Below are positions 52,791-64,000 of a stretch of 64,000 nucleotides of DNA, one piece after another. The DNA is taken from the NCBI GenBank assembly GCA_964007475.1, contig OZ023273.1:32479287-32543286 (forward strand), in the 5' to 3' direction. This DNA comes from Hybos culiciformis. Taxonomy: Eukaryota; Arthropoda; Insecta; Diptera; Hybotidae. Each line of letters starts with the position of its first letter. Position 1 is the stretch's first letter. Made by a program: the position numbers and the translations under genes. The notes beneath the pieces are model-generated. The model ran no database searches. It worked only from the letters and a program-made list of their open reading frames with translations, and was not told the DNA's origin.

Positions 52791-54678
52791 TTTTATTATA
52801 AATTGGTATATGAGTTTTGGTATATTAGACTAGATGTCGATTAAATGAAACTAAAAAAAATATTAGGCCCCGATTAAGCACCAAGGATATGGATTGCGGA
52901 ATGAAAGAAGAATGAGATGTAAATTGGTATGGATGCATCGACCTACATTTTATTTCATATTTGGACTGTTCTATATTTTGCTTTCCACTTTTCATTATTC
53001 TGTTTTTCGCGTGCTATCTTATTCATTTAATGCCAGAAGTTGGTTAACTAAGTATTATATTTTTGAAGTTGGAATGCGCCGGTAAAATAAAATGAAATGT
53101 TATTTTTGTTCGAATTTTATAAATAGTTTGTCTCTCATTCAGAAATTACATTGTACATATAATAGTTTGAAATTCTTAAAAAAGCAATATTTTTTAACAT
53201 TATTATTAGCACATAAGTAAGTAGAAAATATATTGGGTATTAAATTTTAATTTATCTTTTTACTTCATAAAAATCTTTGAACTAATAAAGATTTGTTAAA
53301 ATGTCTCTCAGGATTATTTTTCATCCGCACATTTAGGCACAATAAATTTCGACATACTTTAAGTTTAAATTTATTATTGATTTTATTTATTATTACACAG
53401 AACATAATAACTACTTAATGTGCATATATACTTAACATTATAATACATAATATATACATAAATAAAGCTTTATTACAAAATATGATTAGGTGTTATTATT
53501 GTTTTGAAATTTATTCTTTTCTCTGTGAAAAATAAAATGATTGATCTCAATCAAAATAATAACTTTGTCTTTTATTGTTATGTCATTTGTTAATATAAGA
53601 AAACATAAATTTTGTTTATTGATTTATTTATTTATTTTTTTCTTGCTTACATAAAATAACATAGTATTTATATTCTTCACAATCAATAATAAAATGAAAT
53701 GAATACAAGTATGTATATCTAAGTAAAATATTTACTAAAGCCTATATATAACAAATAATATATTAAAGACTATTATAATATTTAGGTAGTATAAAAGGAT
53801 AATATTTAGAATAAAAGTTTATAGAGAAATCAGTTTACAAACAAATTTTCACTTCAAAACTCATTGTCGAGTGTAGCTTATGACATGTATCTAAACCACA
53901 TGTATATCTAATATCTTTTCAAAAAAAAAAAAAAAAATATATCCATTATCATTAGTGAATAGATATTATTTTATTGTATTAAACGATATATTATGATTAC
54001 GGGATCAAAATTTCTGACATTATGCGTAGACAATTTAATTCTCATGTCGAAATAACACAAGTAAATTTAATTTCGAATTCAATAAAAAATTGTATTGATT
54101 TTAATACAACTTATCCAATCTGTATTGTGTATAATAATCTGTATTGTATAATAATAATATAATACACCTAACGAATCAAAATTTCATTTCAATTAACGTC
54201 GTCAGAGGATCAAAAATTGATATATAAATTTATATATTTATATAATAAATAGTTTACTGATTATTGTTAATGTGGTGAATAATTTAATCATATTATTTTA
54301 TTTGTATTTGCATATAGGTACATATATTATGTACAAATAAAACTTATCAATCATCAATTACACCTGTGAATTTAAAAAAAAATCACATGATGTATTTGAA
54401 ATGAAAAATAATCCTTATTCTCTGTGTAGTTTAAAATTGCTTGACATTTTTGTATTTGAATTTAAAATTTTGTTTCATTTTAATTGAGCAATGCGGTTGT
54501 AATGAATAAAACTTTGTTTACAAATAAATCAAGCAATAAATTCAATATTTAAAATAGAATCAGTTTAAAATAATTGCATGTTTAAAGTATTTTATTTGAT
54601 TTAAAAAAATTTTTTTTGAGTTTCATTCATTTTTGTTTTGTTATAAATATTATACAATATGTAACTTGTAAGTCATAT

Positions 54679-54990
54679 ACAGTTTAATATTTGTTATAAA
54701 ATTTTTTCTCAAGTTAAGTCTGATTTGTTTAAATCTTCAAAACTGATTTTGGGTTAATTATGAAATAATTTAGAAAACTAAATTAAAATAGTTTTAGTTT
54801 AACAAAAAATTAATAATTTCAAGTATTTTCCAAATATGAATTCAAAATACTTTATTGTTTTTTTGTTAAACAGAAACTATTTTAATTTAGCTTTCTAAAT
54901 TATTTGTTAATCAAACCGAAATCAATTTTAAAGAATTAAACAAATATGATTCAACTTGATAAAATTTTTCGTTTCAAATATTAAATGTGA
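54679..54990. mobile_element. About 310-base AT-rich palindromic element
   Basis: The left arm pairs with the right arm in order from the ends inward. AGTTTAATATTTG pairs with CAAATATTAAATG, TCAAGTTAAGTCTGATTTGT with ACAAATATGATTCAACTTGA, and TAATTTAGAAA with TTTCTAAATTA. Inner blocks around AAATTAAAATAGTTT also pair. The centre is near 54838. Pairing is imperfect, so it is an old foldback copy. It shows no coding sense and no clear target duplication. Confidence 0.6.
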
Positions 54991-55507
54991 TTTTCTTTCA
55001 ATTCTTAATAAATTGTGATATTATTTGCCATTAAAAAAAGTAGAATAACCATTAGTGTTCTATTTGTGAACTCTACGATTATCGTTGTCTTTGTACAGAA
55101 AATAGATAAATTAGCATTTCTAAATCCAAGAACTTCACATTACAAAAACTTTACTCAGTTCAATATAGTTTTAATTTTTATCAAAATTTCCACCATTAAA
55201 TATAACAAAAAAAAATTTTTGATATAAGCCATATTTTGGTATTAATTTAATATTAATATACAACATAAATCTCAATATCCACTAAAAAAATATATTTTAT
55301 AACAAAAAAATCCTCTCAAGGTTAGAAATGGTCGTAAAATCATTCAAATTACAAAATGGATTTCTTATGTCGATGGATTACATCTCCAAAGGCGTCTAAT
55401 GTATACCATGGTGAGATGAAATAACAAAGCGCAATAATTTCAGTTTAGGAAACTCATTAAAAAGATACCTATGTTGACGCGTGCAAATGAAAAAAAGTTT
55501 TAATTAC

Positions 55508-55550
55508 AACGTTGTGATTATTTTTAGATAAAAAAAATAATCACAACGTT
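55508..55550. repeat. Perfect 18-base hairpin with 7-base loop
   Basis: AACGTTGTGATTATTTTT at 55508-55525 is followed after 7 bases by its exact reverse complement at 55533-55550. It could be a MITE relic or a structured transcript segment. The stem is short for a microRNA precursor. Confidence 0.8.
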
Positions 55551-56665
55551 TTGTCGATGACAAAAGTTAGTTAATCTTCGTAACTACTTACTTAATAATT
55601 AATAATCTAATAAAATAGATATAGCTTTTGATTCATTAACAAAATCCACATAGTATAGCAGGTGTCGCAAAAGCAGTCAAACTACAAGAATACATCCTGT
55701 ACCTGTCGAAGGCTATTGAATTTTCGAAGGCTATTGAATTTAAATAAATTTTGTTGTTTCATATTATTTTTGAATTTTTTTTTTGGATTTATTGTGGGTA
55801 AATTACTTTGATAACTGAAATTGATTCTTTTGTAAATTACAATATTCTCTTGTATTACATATAAACACATTTCATAAAATATTCTTTTCAACATTAAACA
55901 TTAAGAAAAATATCAGAAATTTATTGAAATTTCGTGATCCATAAACTTTGAAAATTATTATAAAATCTTTATGAAAAGCTTTGTGTTTCATCATATTTTT
56001 GATTTTTATAAAAAATAAATAAATAATATCAGGGGTAGAGAATTTGAATGAAATCATTATTTTAATGATTTTTTATTTTATTTTTTTTTTAAATACATAT
56101 TATACATTTTTCTTGTTTAAGAAAGACGAGCTAATAGGTACGGTATTCATTTTGCTTTAGATAATATTTTGTCTATTAAAATTATTGTATATATTAAATA
56201 TGATAGAAATATACGAACATTAGGATTTTGTATTAACATGTATACATTTTATGTATATATTAGTTGTGTAATGACTTCAAATATTTAATTGCAAATTAAT
56301 ATCTTAATTTGAAAATTGAATGTATTATTTAGAACCACAAACCGTTTCTTTAACTTAAAATATACATGTACATCCATTTCCTGATGCATGTATTCAGTTG
56401 TATGTATACAATAAAAAATTTTCATTCAAAAATAATAAAATTCAAATCTAAATGCAATAATATAAATAAAATCTCTCCAAAAATTTACAAACTTATAATT
56501 TAAACTTACATTTTATTTTTCTCTTACAGTCGTCTATGTACATTCAGTACAAATAACTTTCACATGGATGCATAAATTGTTTATAAAATTTTTGTATTCG
56601 TCACATACATACTCTAATTCAATTTAAAATTTTGATTAAAATAGCTCTTCTATTTCTATTTTAAG

Positions 56666-56795
56666 GTAACATCATATTTTTTTAATGTGACAACATCGTA
56701 TCAAAGTTTTGAGGACAATGATGAAAATGGAATGATAGATTATAATGATTTGGATGAACCTGATCCAGTTTCGTTATCATCAATATTAGTAGTCG
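56666..56795 (+). CDS. Dop1R1: Dop1R1 coding exon 2: extracellular N-terminus and start of TM1
   Basis: The exon lies between acceptor TATTTTAAG and donor gtaaag and runs from phase 0 to phase 1. It holds 43 codons plus the first base of a Gly codon (residues 24-67 if exon 1 is right). It begins VTSYFFNVTTS, where N30-V-T32 is an N-glycosylation sequon. An acidic stretch follows (EDNDENGMIDYNDLDEPD), then PVSLSSILVV opens the first membrane helix. The helix continues without a break in the next exon, which is the main support for this exon. Met 46 could serve as a start if the far 5' exon is wrong. Reading past 56795 into the intron would give only Phe/Tyr-rich chance sequence. Confidence 0.85.
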
Positions 56796-59319
56796 GTAAA
56801 GTAATTGTCAATGGTTATATTTTTTTCTATAAGTACATACATTATTATTGTTTTGTATACATAGTTATAATATATTTTTAAAAATGTACAGTAAATACAT
56901 ACATAAATGTATAATATTTTTTTTTTAACTTCCTGCATAAAAAAAAAAATAAAATTATTTTTCCTCCTATTTTTCTTTCGACCTATTTATTTTTTTAAGC
57001 ACTTAAATTGAAAATTTTTCTTGCTTTATTTTTTTTTATTTTTCTTTTAAAGAAGAATACAATAAATGGAACACATAATTTTGTCACGTATTTTGTCACA
57101 AGTTGTGTTTTTTCCTTAACTCGTATTTCGTTTAAGGTTAAAAAGGTATATAATATTATAAATAAAGAAAGAAAGTAAAATTAAAGAAAATTGATTTAAA
57201 CATAAGTTCTTTTTTTCTCTGGTTTGTCATGTTGATTTTTTTTTATTTTCTTCAAAAAAAAATTGACTAAAAATTTTAATGTCCCTTAAACTTTTATTGT
57301 TATATTGAAGTTTCTATAAAATATAAAACAGTAGTTTATTGTCCCTACCCATATCTGAGAAAAAAAAAAGAAGATAAATAAATAAACCATTTTTTCCTCA
57401 ATTTAATCCATTTTTTCTTTTAGTTTATTTAAATTTTATATTCAAGCCAATAGATTTTATTATTAGAAAATATTTAGAATTCAAGAGATCTTAAAGAAAT
57501 AATGGCTTATTAAGTGCTTTATTAGAATAAATAAGTTTTTTGGGTAGTAAAATTATAATATATTATATGTATTATATAATCAAAATGGTTATTTAATGCA
57601 TAAATTACATGAAGAAAAAATTAAAAAATTTCAAAACTATAAACTTACGATATCACCTGGAGACAATTAGAGAGAGAAAAAAAATTCTATTTAAAAATTC
57701 AACTATACCAAAAAAAATTCGTTGGGAAATTAGTTGTAAGAACCTGCTATAAAACTGCGATATTTTCTGGAAAAATTTACTCAAAATCTTGTATTTATTA
57801 TTAAATATACATATAATAACCCGTCGAAAAATATATACGAAATGAGAATTTGATAATCGAAAATATTTTTTTTTATCTTATATGAGTTTCTGAAATTTTT
57901 ATGACAAATATTGCTATAATAATATGAACTGAAATATTAAAAAGTAAAATTATTAGCTATTATCCTTGCTTTGAGAAATAAAAAATTTTGCTAACGTCAT
58001 CTGCTAGTTCGATTTGAACTAAATACATACATAACAAAAAATATACAGAAAATATAGCTGCCTTAGTTATCTGTTTTTTCAGTTTACAAGAAACAACTTT
58101 TCCTATTGTTAATCTCTAACATCTATTTAATATCTTTTTGGAAATATTCCAAATTATTAAATAACTTGTCCAAAAATTTATATTGTTTTCTGATGAAGAA
58201 TAAATTACAAATAATTATTTTTTATACAAAATTGAGTATCTGAAATTTGTATGCGGAATATTGCTACAATCTTATGAACCTTAAAAAGTAAAAGTATACG
58301 ACCAATTTTTCTTTCTATGACAAATAGCTAAACTATATGTATATACAAACAAGGAATGTATATACAGAAATTAGTAAATTTGATAATTATTTTTATATAA
58401 ATTATGTAAGCTATTCTGAGTCATAGAATTATATATATACACTAGGTAGAAAAAGTCTGCGTACGGGCTCGTTTTCTTATTTTTTGTTCAACATGTTGTC
58501 ATTTAAAACGACTCTATAAAAAAAGTTTTTTTGTGAAAAAATTTTTTGCTTTCAAAATTTAAATTTTGAGAAATATCAAAGACGATTTTTGACACTTTCA
58601 ATTATCGTAGGGATAAAATTATATGGTTCAAAATTATCTACATTCAATTGCCTTTGAAATGACATTATTAGTTAATTTCTGAGACGGATGTACGCAGACT
58701 TTTCCAAAAATTGAGATTTCTGAAAATTTAAATTTAGAAAAAAAATTTTTTTTTTTCACAAAAAACTTTTTTTTTTTCACAAAAAACTTTTTTATAGAGT
58801 TATTTTAAATGGCATCAAAAACTGGGAACATGTCGAACAAAAAATAAGAAAACGAGCCCGTACGCACACTTTTTCTACCTAGTGTATATCTCTACTTAAA
58901 CTTAAAACCACAATATAATAAAAAGTTCTTCATAGAATTGTTTATTTCATTAGCTTCATCTTTAAATATTTACATAAAATCAATTTTAAATTTCAAAAGT
59001 AAATCCACAATTTTTAAAATATGACTCCAGAGATTTAAAAAAAAAAATTTGTTTACAAATGTTTCGGGAAAAAAATTTACAAATTTATTTATACAACATA
59101 CAACTAAAATACATCCATAATATTTATAATTCATTTTCATTCAGTTTTTTTTTTTTTAACTTTGAATGTTCGTCCCTCGAGTGACTTTAATAAATTTGTT
59201 CACGGCACGATTTTTTTCCTTGCTATTCTGTGCAAATAAAATTAAATTTGACATTAAAATAAAAAAACGTTTAATACAATTTGTTTTTATTTTTATTTTT
59301 TTTTACTTTCATTGAATAG
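56796..59319 (+). other. Dop1R1 intron (2524 bases)
   Basis: It runs from donor gtaaag at 56796 to acceptor TTGAATAG at 59319. It is AT-rich with poly(T) runs and carries one Tc1/mariner-type MITE at 58440-58884. Nothing else is recognised in it. Confidence 0.85.
58440..58884. mobile_element. 445-base Tc1/mariner-type MITE in the Dop1R1 intron
   Basis: The left end CACTAGGTAGAAAAAGTCTG is matched by the inverse at the right end with one change (C to G at base 17). The terminal repeat goes on for some 55 bases through GTACGGGCTCGTTTTC and TTATTTTTTGTTC. TA flanks both sides (58438-58439 and 58885-58886), as expected for Tc1/mariner insertion. An internal GTACGCAGACTTTTCC near 58690 repeats part of the terminus. 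There is no transposase frame, so it would depend on an autonomous relative. Confidence 0.85.
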
Positions 59320-59499
59320 GTATTTTTCTATCATTATTAATATTTTTATCAGTAGCTGGTAATATTTTAGTCTGCCTTGCAATTTATACAGAAAGAAGTC
59401 TTCGACGAATAGGAAATTTATTTTTAGCCTCATTAGCAATAGCCGATTTATTTGTAGCCTCATTAGTTATGACATTTGCTGGTGTCAATGATTTATTAG
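59320..59499 (+). CDS. Dop1R1: Dop1R1 coding exon 3: TM1, intracellular loop 1 and TM2
   Basis: This exon encodes part of a D1-like dopamine receptor, a plasma-membrane receptor expected from its family to couple to Gs and raise cAMP. It follows acceptor TTGAATAG and ends at donor gtaagt, phase 1 at both ends, with 59 whole codons (residues 68-126). IFLSLLIFLSVAGNILVCLA completes TM1 with N81 as the family's N1.50. IYTERSLRRIGN is loop 1. LFLASLAIADLFVASLVM is TM2 with D109 as D2.50, the sodium-site Asp. The stretch ERSLRRIGNLFLASLAIAD and the following MTFAGVNDLLG are, from memory, nearly the same in fly and bee Dop1R1 and differ from octopamine, serotonin and Dop1R2 receptors. Confidence 0.95.
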
Positions 59500-62060
59500 G
59501 TAAGTACATTATATTTAATTTTTTATTAATTTCCGTGTTAGAAGAAATAAATAAAATGTTTTTTCGTGCACGGGCGGTAAATGTATTTCCCTTTATAAAA
59601 TATTTTCAAATATAGTTTTTGAAAATGTTTAATGAAAATAAGAAAAAACAACATAAAAAGTTTAACAACTTCATACATTTTTTATAGATTTAATATAAAT
59701 TTTAGATGGAACTATGAAAACAAATTATCAAACCAGAAGGAACATTTTTCTATTTGTTGTTGGTCAATAATAAAGTTACTCCTTTAAATTTGAAATTGGA
59801 ACATTTAAACTTTTAGTAATAATTTTTTTTTCTGAAAAATTATCTTTTTTAATATCATTATTTCGAAATTAAATGTTTCTTACTAGAAACTAAGTACCAA
59901 TGCGTGAATTTGAATTTTTTTAAAAGATAAAATCAAAGTGACAATAAATTCTATTTACCCTTTTATTTATTTTACTAGAAAAAAGTGAATCGTTTCCTCT
60001 TTTTTTTTCGAATATTATTTTGAGTAATGTTTAGAAAAAATATAGCAAAATACATTCCTTTCCTATTTATCTTTTTAATTTTATTTTTAGGCTCATTTGG
60101 TAAAAAAAAAAAAGGCAAAATTAAATGATTTATCTTTGAAATGACAAAATTAGATGTGATTTAAAAAAAAAAAATATATTTGCTGTCCTTATTTTCAACA
60201 TTTTTTTTTCTTATTTTTGATATTTTTTGTATTTATTTATTTTAATGCTATGTTATTATTTATTCTTCATTTCGTTTATCAAATTAAAAAAATAAATAAA
60301 GTAGGAATATTTAGTACTAAGCAATTATATAACTTCAAAGTTGTTTCAATCAAAACATTTTATTTTGACAATAATTAGTTATTTGCAAAAAAAATTTATT
60401 TATTTTTATAAGTGGGATGATGGGAAATTATGTTTATGATATAAATTAATAATTTTCTCTATTAAAATGATGATGATAAATGTTAAAAAAAATATACTTA
60501 AAATATGTTTGATAGCTTACAGGATTAAATCTATGTATATAATTCAGTTTTCTTCTACCTACAAAATTTAGATTTCTTCTGGATGATTCTATAAAATTAG
60601 ATCAAGAATTCAAAACTTTGTTGGAAATGTCCACTCTTGAAATTTTAGCTAATTTTAGGCTAATTCTGGTTTTTAATTCGTCATTTTTATTATCCTTAAT
60701 TTTAAATGTTTATTGAATTAATGAAACGACATCATTGTAAGTCCCCCGATAAACGTTTCTTGTCGATGAAATTTACCTAAATTGTTACATTTTGAAAAAC
60801 AATCTCTTCTAACAAAATTTAATTTATTTTGAAATAAAATATTAAAATTGAAATGAAAATTTCTATTTCATATTTTCGGGCGATACATCATTTTATTTGA
60901 ATTATTTAAAAAGTTTACCATCTGTAGGGGTTGTTATTACTTAACTTAAAATAAATGCTTGTAAATTTCATAAAATTCTTAAAGCAAGTTATTTTTTGGT
61001 AAATTGTATTTACTTTTTATTCCGAAGTAATACATATGTAAAAATTAGAATATATGTAGGTATGTAGATGAGATGGTATAATATAATATAGATATTCCGT
61101 TCTTCTTTTTATTCAAAATGTACATAATATTTTCAATTTTTACAATAATGAAGATGAACATTTAAAATCGATTTAGTAACACCTAAAGGAAAAATTTTTC
61201 TAACTTTTTTTCATGAATTTTCGTGAGAAGAATTATCATTAAATTTTCAAATGTTTATATATAAAAGTTATGTGGAGGGTGCTTTAATTCAATTTTCGTT
61301 AAAAACACTTTATTTTTTTTCGAGCAGGCATAATGATTTGCATTTTGGAATTCCCTATTTGTTTTAGATTTAAGATTCGCGGAAATGTCGATAATGTTGC
61401 TGAAATTTAAAAAAAAAAACTTCTCCAATTAAATTGTTTGACTATAGCTCCAAAAGGTCATAAGCATAGTTGATGCATAAATTTCATATTTGAGCAACAT
61501 GAATTGATTTTGAAGCAATCTTTTTTAAAATCTTAAAATAAAGAATTGAGCTAGTAATGAACGACACAAACTCTAGCGTGCTTATAGTAGGAATTATAGA
61601 CAGCTCCATTGCTGTAATTTTCTTTTAATATTTTGAGGGTGTTTAGAATCATTATCGCTCATGAATTTTTTTTTTATCAAAAATAAAGAAAATTATAAAA
61701 CAATTTTCACAAAGTTTCGCAATTAAATACGTGAGTTTGAAGAATAAAATTGATTTTTATTTTATTTTTATAAAATATTTTATATAAAAATTGCGCGCTA
61801 TTAATAGGGTCATAATGATATTTTGTTTATTATTTATTATTATTATATTTTACTTAATAACATTTTACATTCAATATGATAAAAATATCATGTTCTTTCT
61901 TATTTTCTTTATCATAAATAAAATTAAAGAGAAATATAAAAAAAAAAAAACATTTTCTTATGAACGTTGTTATATATAATTACTTTCTTAATTAATAATT
62001 TATTAAAAATGATTATTTTCTTATTACTTCATTTTTCATAATTTTTATAATATTTTATAG
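59500..62060 (+). other. Dop1R1 intron (2561 bases)
   Basis: It runs from donor gtaagt at 59500 to acceptor ATTTTATAG at 62060. It is AT-rich, and I see no repeat element or open frame of note. Confidence 0.9.
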
Positions 62061-62190
62061 GTTATTGGGTTTTTGGTGTTCAATTTTGCGATACTTGGGT
62101 CGCATTTGATGTAATGTGTTCAACTGCCTCTATATTAAATTTATGCGCCATATCAATGGATAGATATATTCATATTAAAGATCCATTAAG
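62061..62190 (+). CDS. Dop1R1: Dop1R1 coding exon 4: extracellular loop 1, TM3 and DRY motif
   Basis: Two bases finish the split Gly codon, 42 codons follow (residues 128-169), and AG begins the next Arg at donor gtaggc (phase 2). [18 protein letters not shown] holds C136 (C3.25, the disulfide Cys) and D143 (D3.32, which binds the amine of dopamine). [17 protein letters not shown] follows, with the G-protein-coupling D160-R161-Y162, then IHIKDPLR of loop 2. [17 protein letters not shown] is shared with vertebrate D1 receptors, while [11 protein letters not shown] is the insect Dop1R1 form. All key residues are present. The next exon, expected to begin the YGRWVT segment, is not in the window. 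A complete insect Dop1R1 has seven TM segments, so more than half of the protein is missing here. Confidence 0.96.
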
Positions 62191-64000
62191 GTAGGCATAT
62201 TAATTTTTATATCTATGTTTTGTATATAAGTGAACGTTATAATATGTGGAAAATTAATGCACGATGAGTAAATATATTTAAATTATGTGTATAAGGTACG
62301 GAATCAATTAATTGAAAATATATCAGAATATTATAATAATAAATATTTAATTTTTTTTTTCATTTATTATGTTAGGTTTTATTTAAACTATTCTATACAG
62401 ATGCCAGATGGAGGCATTTTGTTTATTTAGAAATCAAAACTTATATAAGTTAAACCCAAACTTCTTGGTAATTGGATAACAAAATAATTCAAGTAATACA
62501 ATGTCTGGTCAAAATAATTCACTGTTAAAAGATCGATTTACCATGTATTTGCACATACTTAAAACTCAAATAGTTTTTCTGACGTAAATATACTTAAATT
62601 GAATATATTTTAATTTTTTCTAAAATCGCTAAATCTATAAGCATAAATACATATTCATATAATTTTTTAACGCTATATATAAGAACACATTTATTTCATC
62701 ATTTTAAATGTTAGTATGCTTGATATACAAATTTTTAGTTGGATCGATACGCTCTTATCATAAACGTTTTTTCATTTAAAAAAAATATATAAAACCAACG
62801 AGCTATGTTATTGTTATGTTAACCATATCATATAATTCCTTTTATTGCTTTTTGTTAAAATAAATGGAATATAAAATATGATAATCTTTATTATTAATAA
62901 TAATAATAATATAATTTTCACATCACTAGCAAATCTTACATTTGTTATGCGTTATTAGAAAATTTATGGTAAAAAAAATTACCATATATGATTTTCATTC
63001 GATAAATGAGTATAATATGTTTTAGATTTTATTATATTATTAATAAAATTTGAAAATAATTGGATTTGTTGTCGTGGTAGGATTATAAAAAAAAAAAAAA
63101 TTTACGCAAACATGTTGATACATATACACTATATATATATTGTATAATAATAATCGTTGTAAAATTACATGAAATTAATGGTTTTATATATAAATTATAT
63201 ACAATTTTTTATGTTTGGTAATTCAAAAAAAAAAAAAATAATAATAATTTGCTTTTATTTACAAAACAATGTATCGTCATAAATTTCGTGATTATTATAA
63301 GTTTAGAGTAGAACTGATATAAAAACCATTTTTCAAATACAACTTCAAAAAGAGAAAATAGTTTAATCACCGAAATTTAAAGTTTTTATTATATTGATAT
63401 TGTTACATGTGCTTAGGTTAACGGGTCCCAAAAAATTGACCTTTAATTCGCTTGACACTTTCCTCATTATGTAGTAGAATTTCAGATTGAGACACGGAAT
63501 AATTTACATGAATTATAAGAACGTTTTGTCCTGCAGTAATAGATAGTAGAGTAGAACACTAACTATTCTCTATATTTCGAGCTTGTTTACAACAATGTAT
63601 AAATCTTTTATTTTAAAATTATTATGCAAAAATGTAATTTATTTTATGACTTAATTTTTGACATTATGTATTTCTATACATAATTGTTCACTTTTTTTTA
63701 TCAAAAATATTGCTGTGTGTATATGTCAATGCTATATAACAAAAGTCTAATGTTTTGACTAAAATCAACTTATCCGTGTGTTAGATGAAATTAATATAAT
63801 GTCGTTTTTAATTAAAAGTTTTGCATGCCACAAATTGTATATTTTTTGAACTTAAATAAAATAAAGTTTTTCAAAGTTTCTTTTGTTAAAATACTATTTA
63901 TCATCTTTTCCATTCATTACCAAAATGAACTACGAACTCTGGTAACATTATTTATTAATTTATTTCACGTACACATAAATATTTTAACAACTGTGACATA
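62191..64000 (+). other. Dop1R1 intron, 5' part, running off the window
   Basis: It starts at donor gtaggc at 62191. No acceptor followed by the expected loop 2 and TM4 coding sequence is seen before the window ends. The stretch is AT-rich with small (TAA)n and poly(A) runs and nothing else recognised. Confidence 0.85.

Larger units (their letters stand above)
28215..56665 (+). other. Giant first intron of Dop1R1 (28,451 bases)
   Basis: The intron runs from donor gtaagt at 28215 to acceptor TTTTAAG at 56665. It contains an antisense SAM-domain gene relic, several inverted-repeat elements and tandem repeats listed separately. Between these (28215-33290, 34294-35338, 36371-40093, 44487-48810, 49044-51035, 51185-52636, 52791-54678, 55551-56665) I see only AT-rich DNA without coding sense. 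The extent depends on the putative exon at 28146. If translation starts elsewhere, the same DNA is upstream sequence or a 5' UTR intron. Confidence 0.55.

Noticed and set aside
56687..56881. A 64-codon gene starting at GTG 56687
   Set aside because: It is the Dop1R1 exon read through its donor at 56796 into the intron. The true exon begins at 56666 after an acceptor.

Overview
This is a very AT-rich stretch of an insect nuclear genome. The evidence is a spliced G-protein-coupled receptor with the insect-type D1-like dopamine receptor core ([11 protein letters not shown] after transmembrane segment 3), canonical GT..AG introns of 54 bases to 28 kb, and many short inverted-repeat elements with no long open frames. 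The order cannot be fixed from the window. The receptor is close to fly Dop1R1, so Diptera is possible.

Layout. Bases 1-28136 hold no gene I can support, only AT-rich DNA with two small duplications and two less AT-rich islands that could be regulatory. The 5' part of Dop1R1 runs on the plus strand from a putative start exon at 28146-28214, through a 28,451-base intron, to exons at 56666-56795, 59320-59499 and 62061-62190. The splice phases agree (0, 1, 1, then 2). The window ends inside the next intron, so TM4 to TM7 and the C-terminus lie beyond base 64000. The exons seen encode the extracellular N-terminus, TM1, TM2, TM3 and the start of intracellular loop 2.

Nested in the giant first intron, on the opposite strand at 41305-43593, is a six-exon gene or gene relic. 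It encodes an N-terminal SAM-like domain and a conserved C-terminal region of an uncharacterised invertebrate family. Its introns are intact, but one in-frame stop and one single-base frameshift suggest a recent pseudogene or an assembly error. Its second intron has been invaded by a GC-rich 530-base foldback element with a 6-base target duplication. The locus is flanked by diverged tandem repeats and by outward CACGGA / TCCGTG termini, so the gene may itself be cargo of a 4.4 kb transposon.

The introns also carry several non-autonomous inverted-repeat elements. A foldback at 33377-34293 has tRNA-derived arms. An element at 35349-36361 is built from TTCGCAAA motifs and has a 9-base target duplication. 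Palindromes lie at 48811-49043 and 54679-54990, and a Tc1/mariner-type MITE at 58440-58884. No bacterial genes, CRISPR arrays, rRNA genes or intact tRNA genes were seen.
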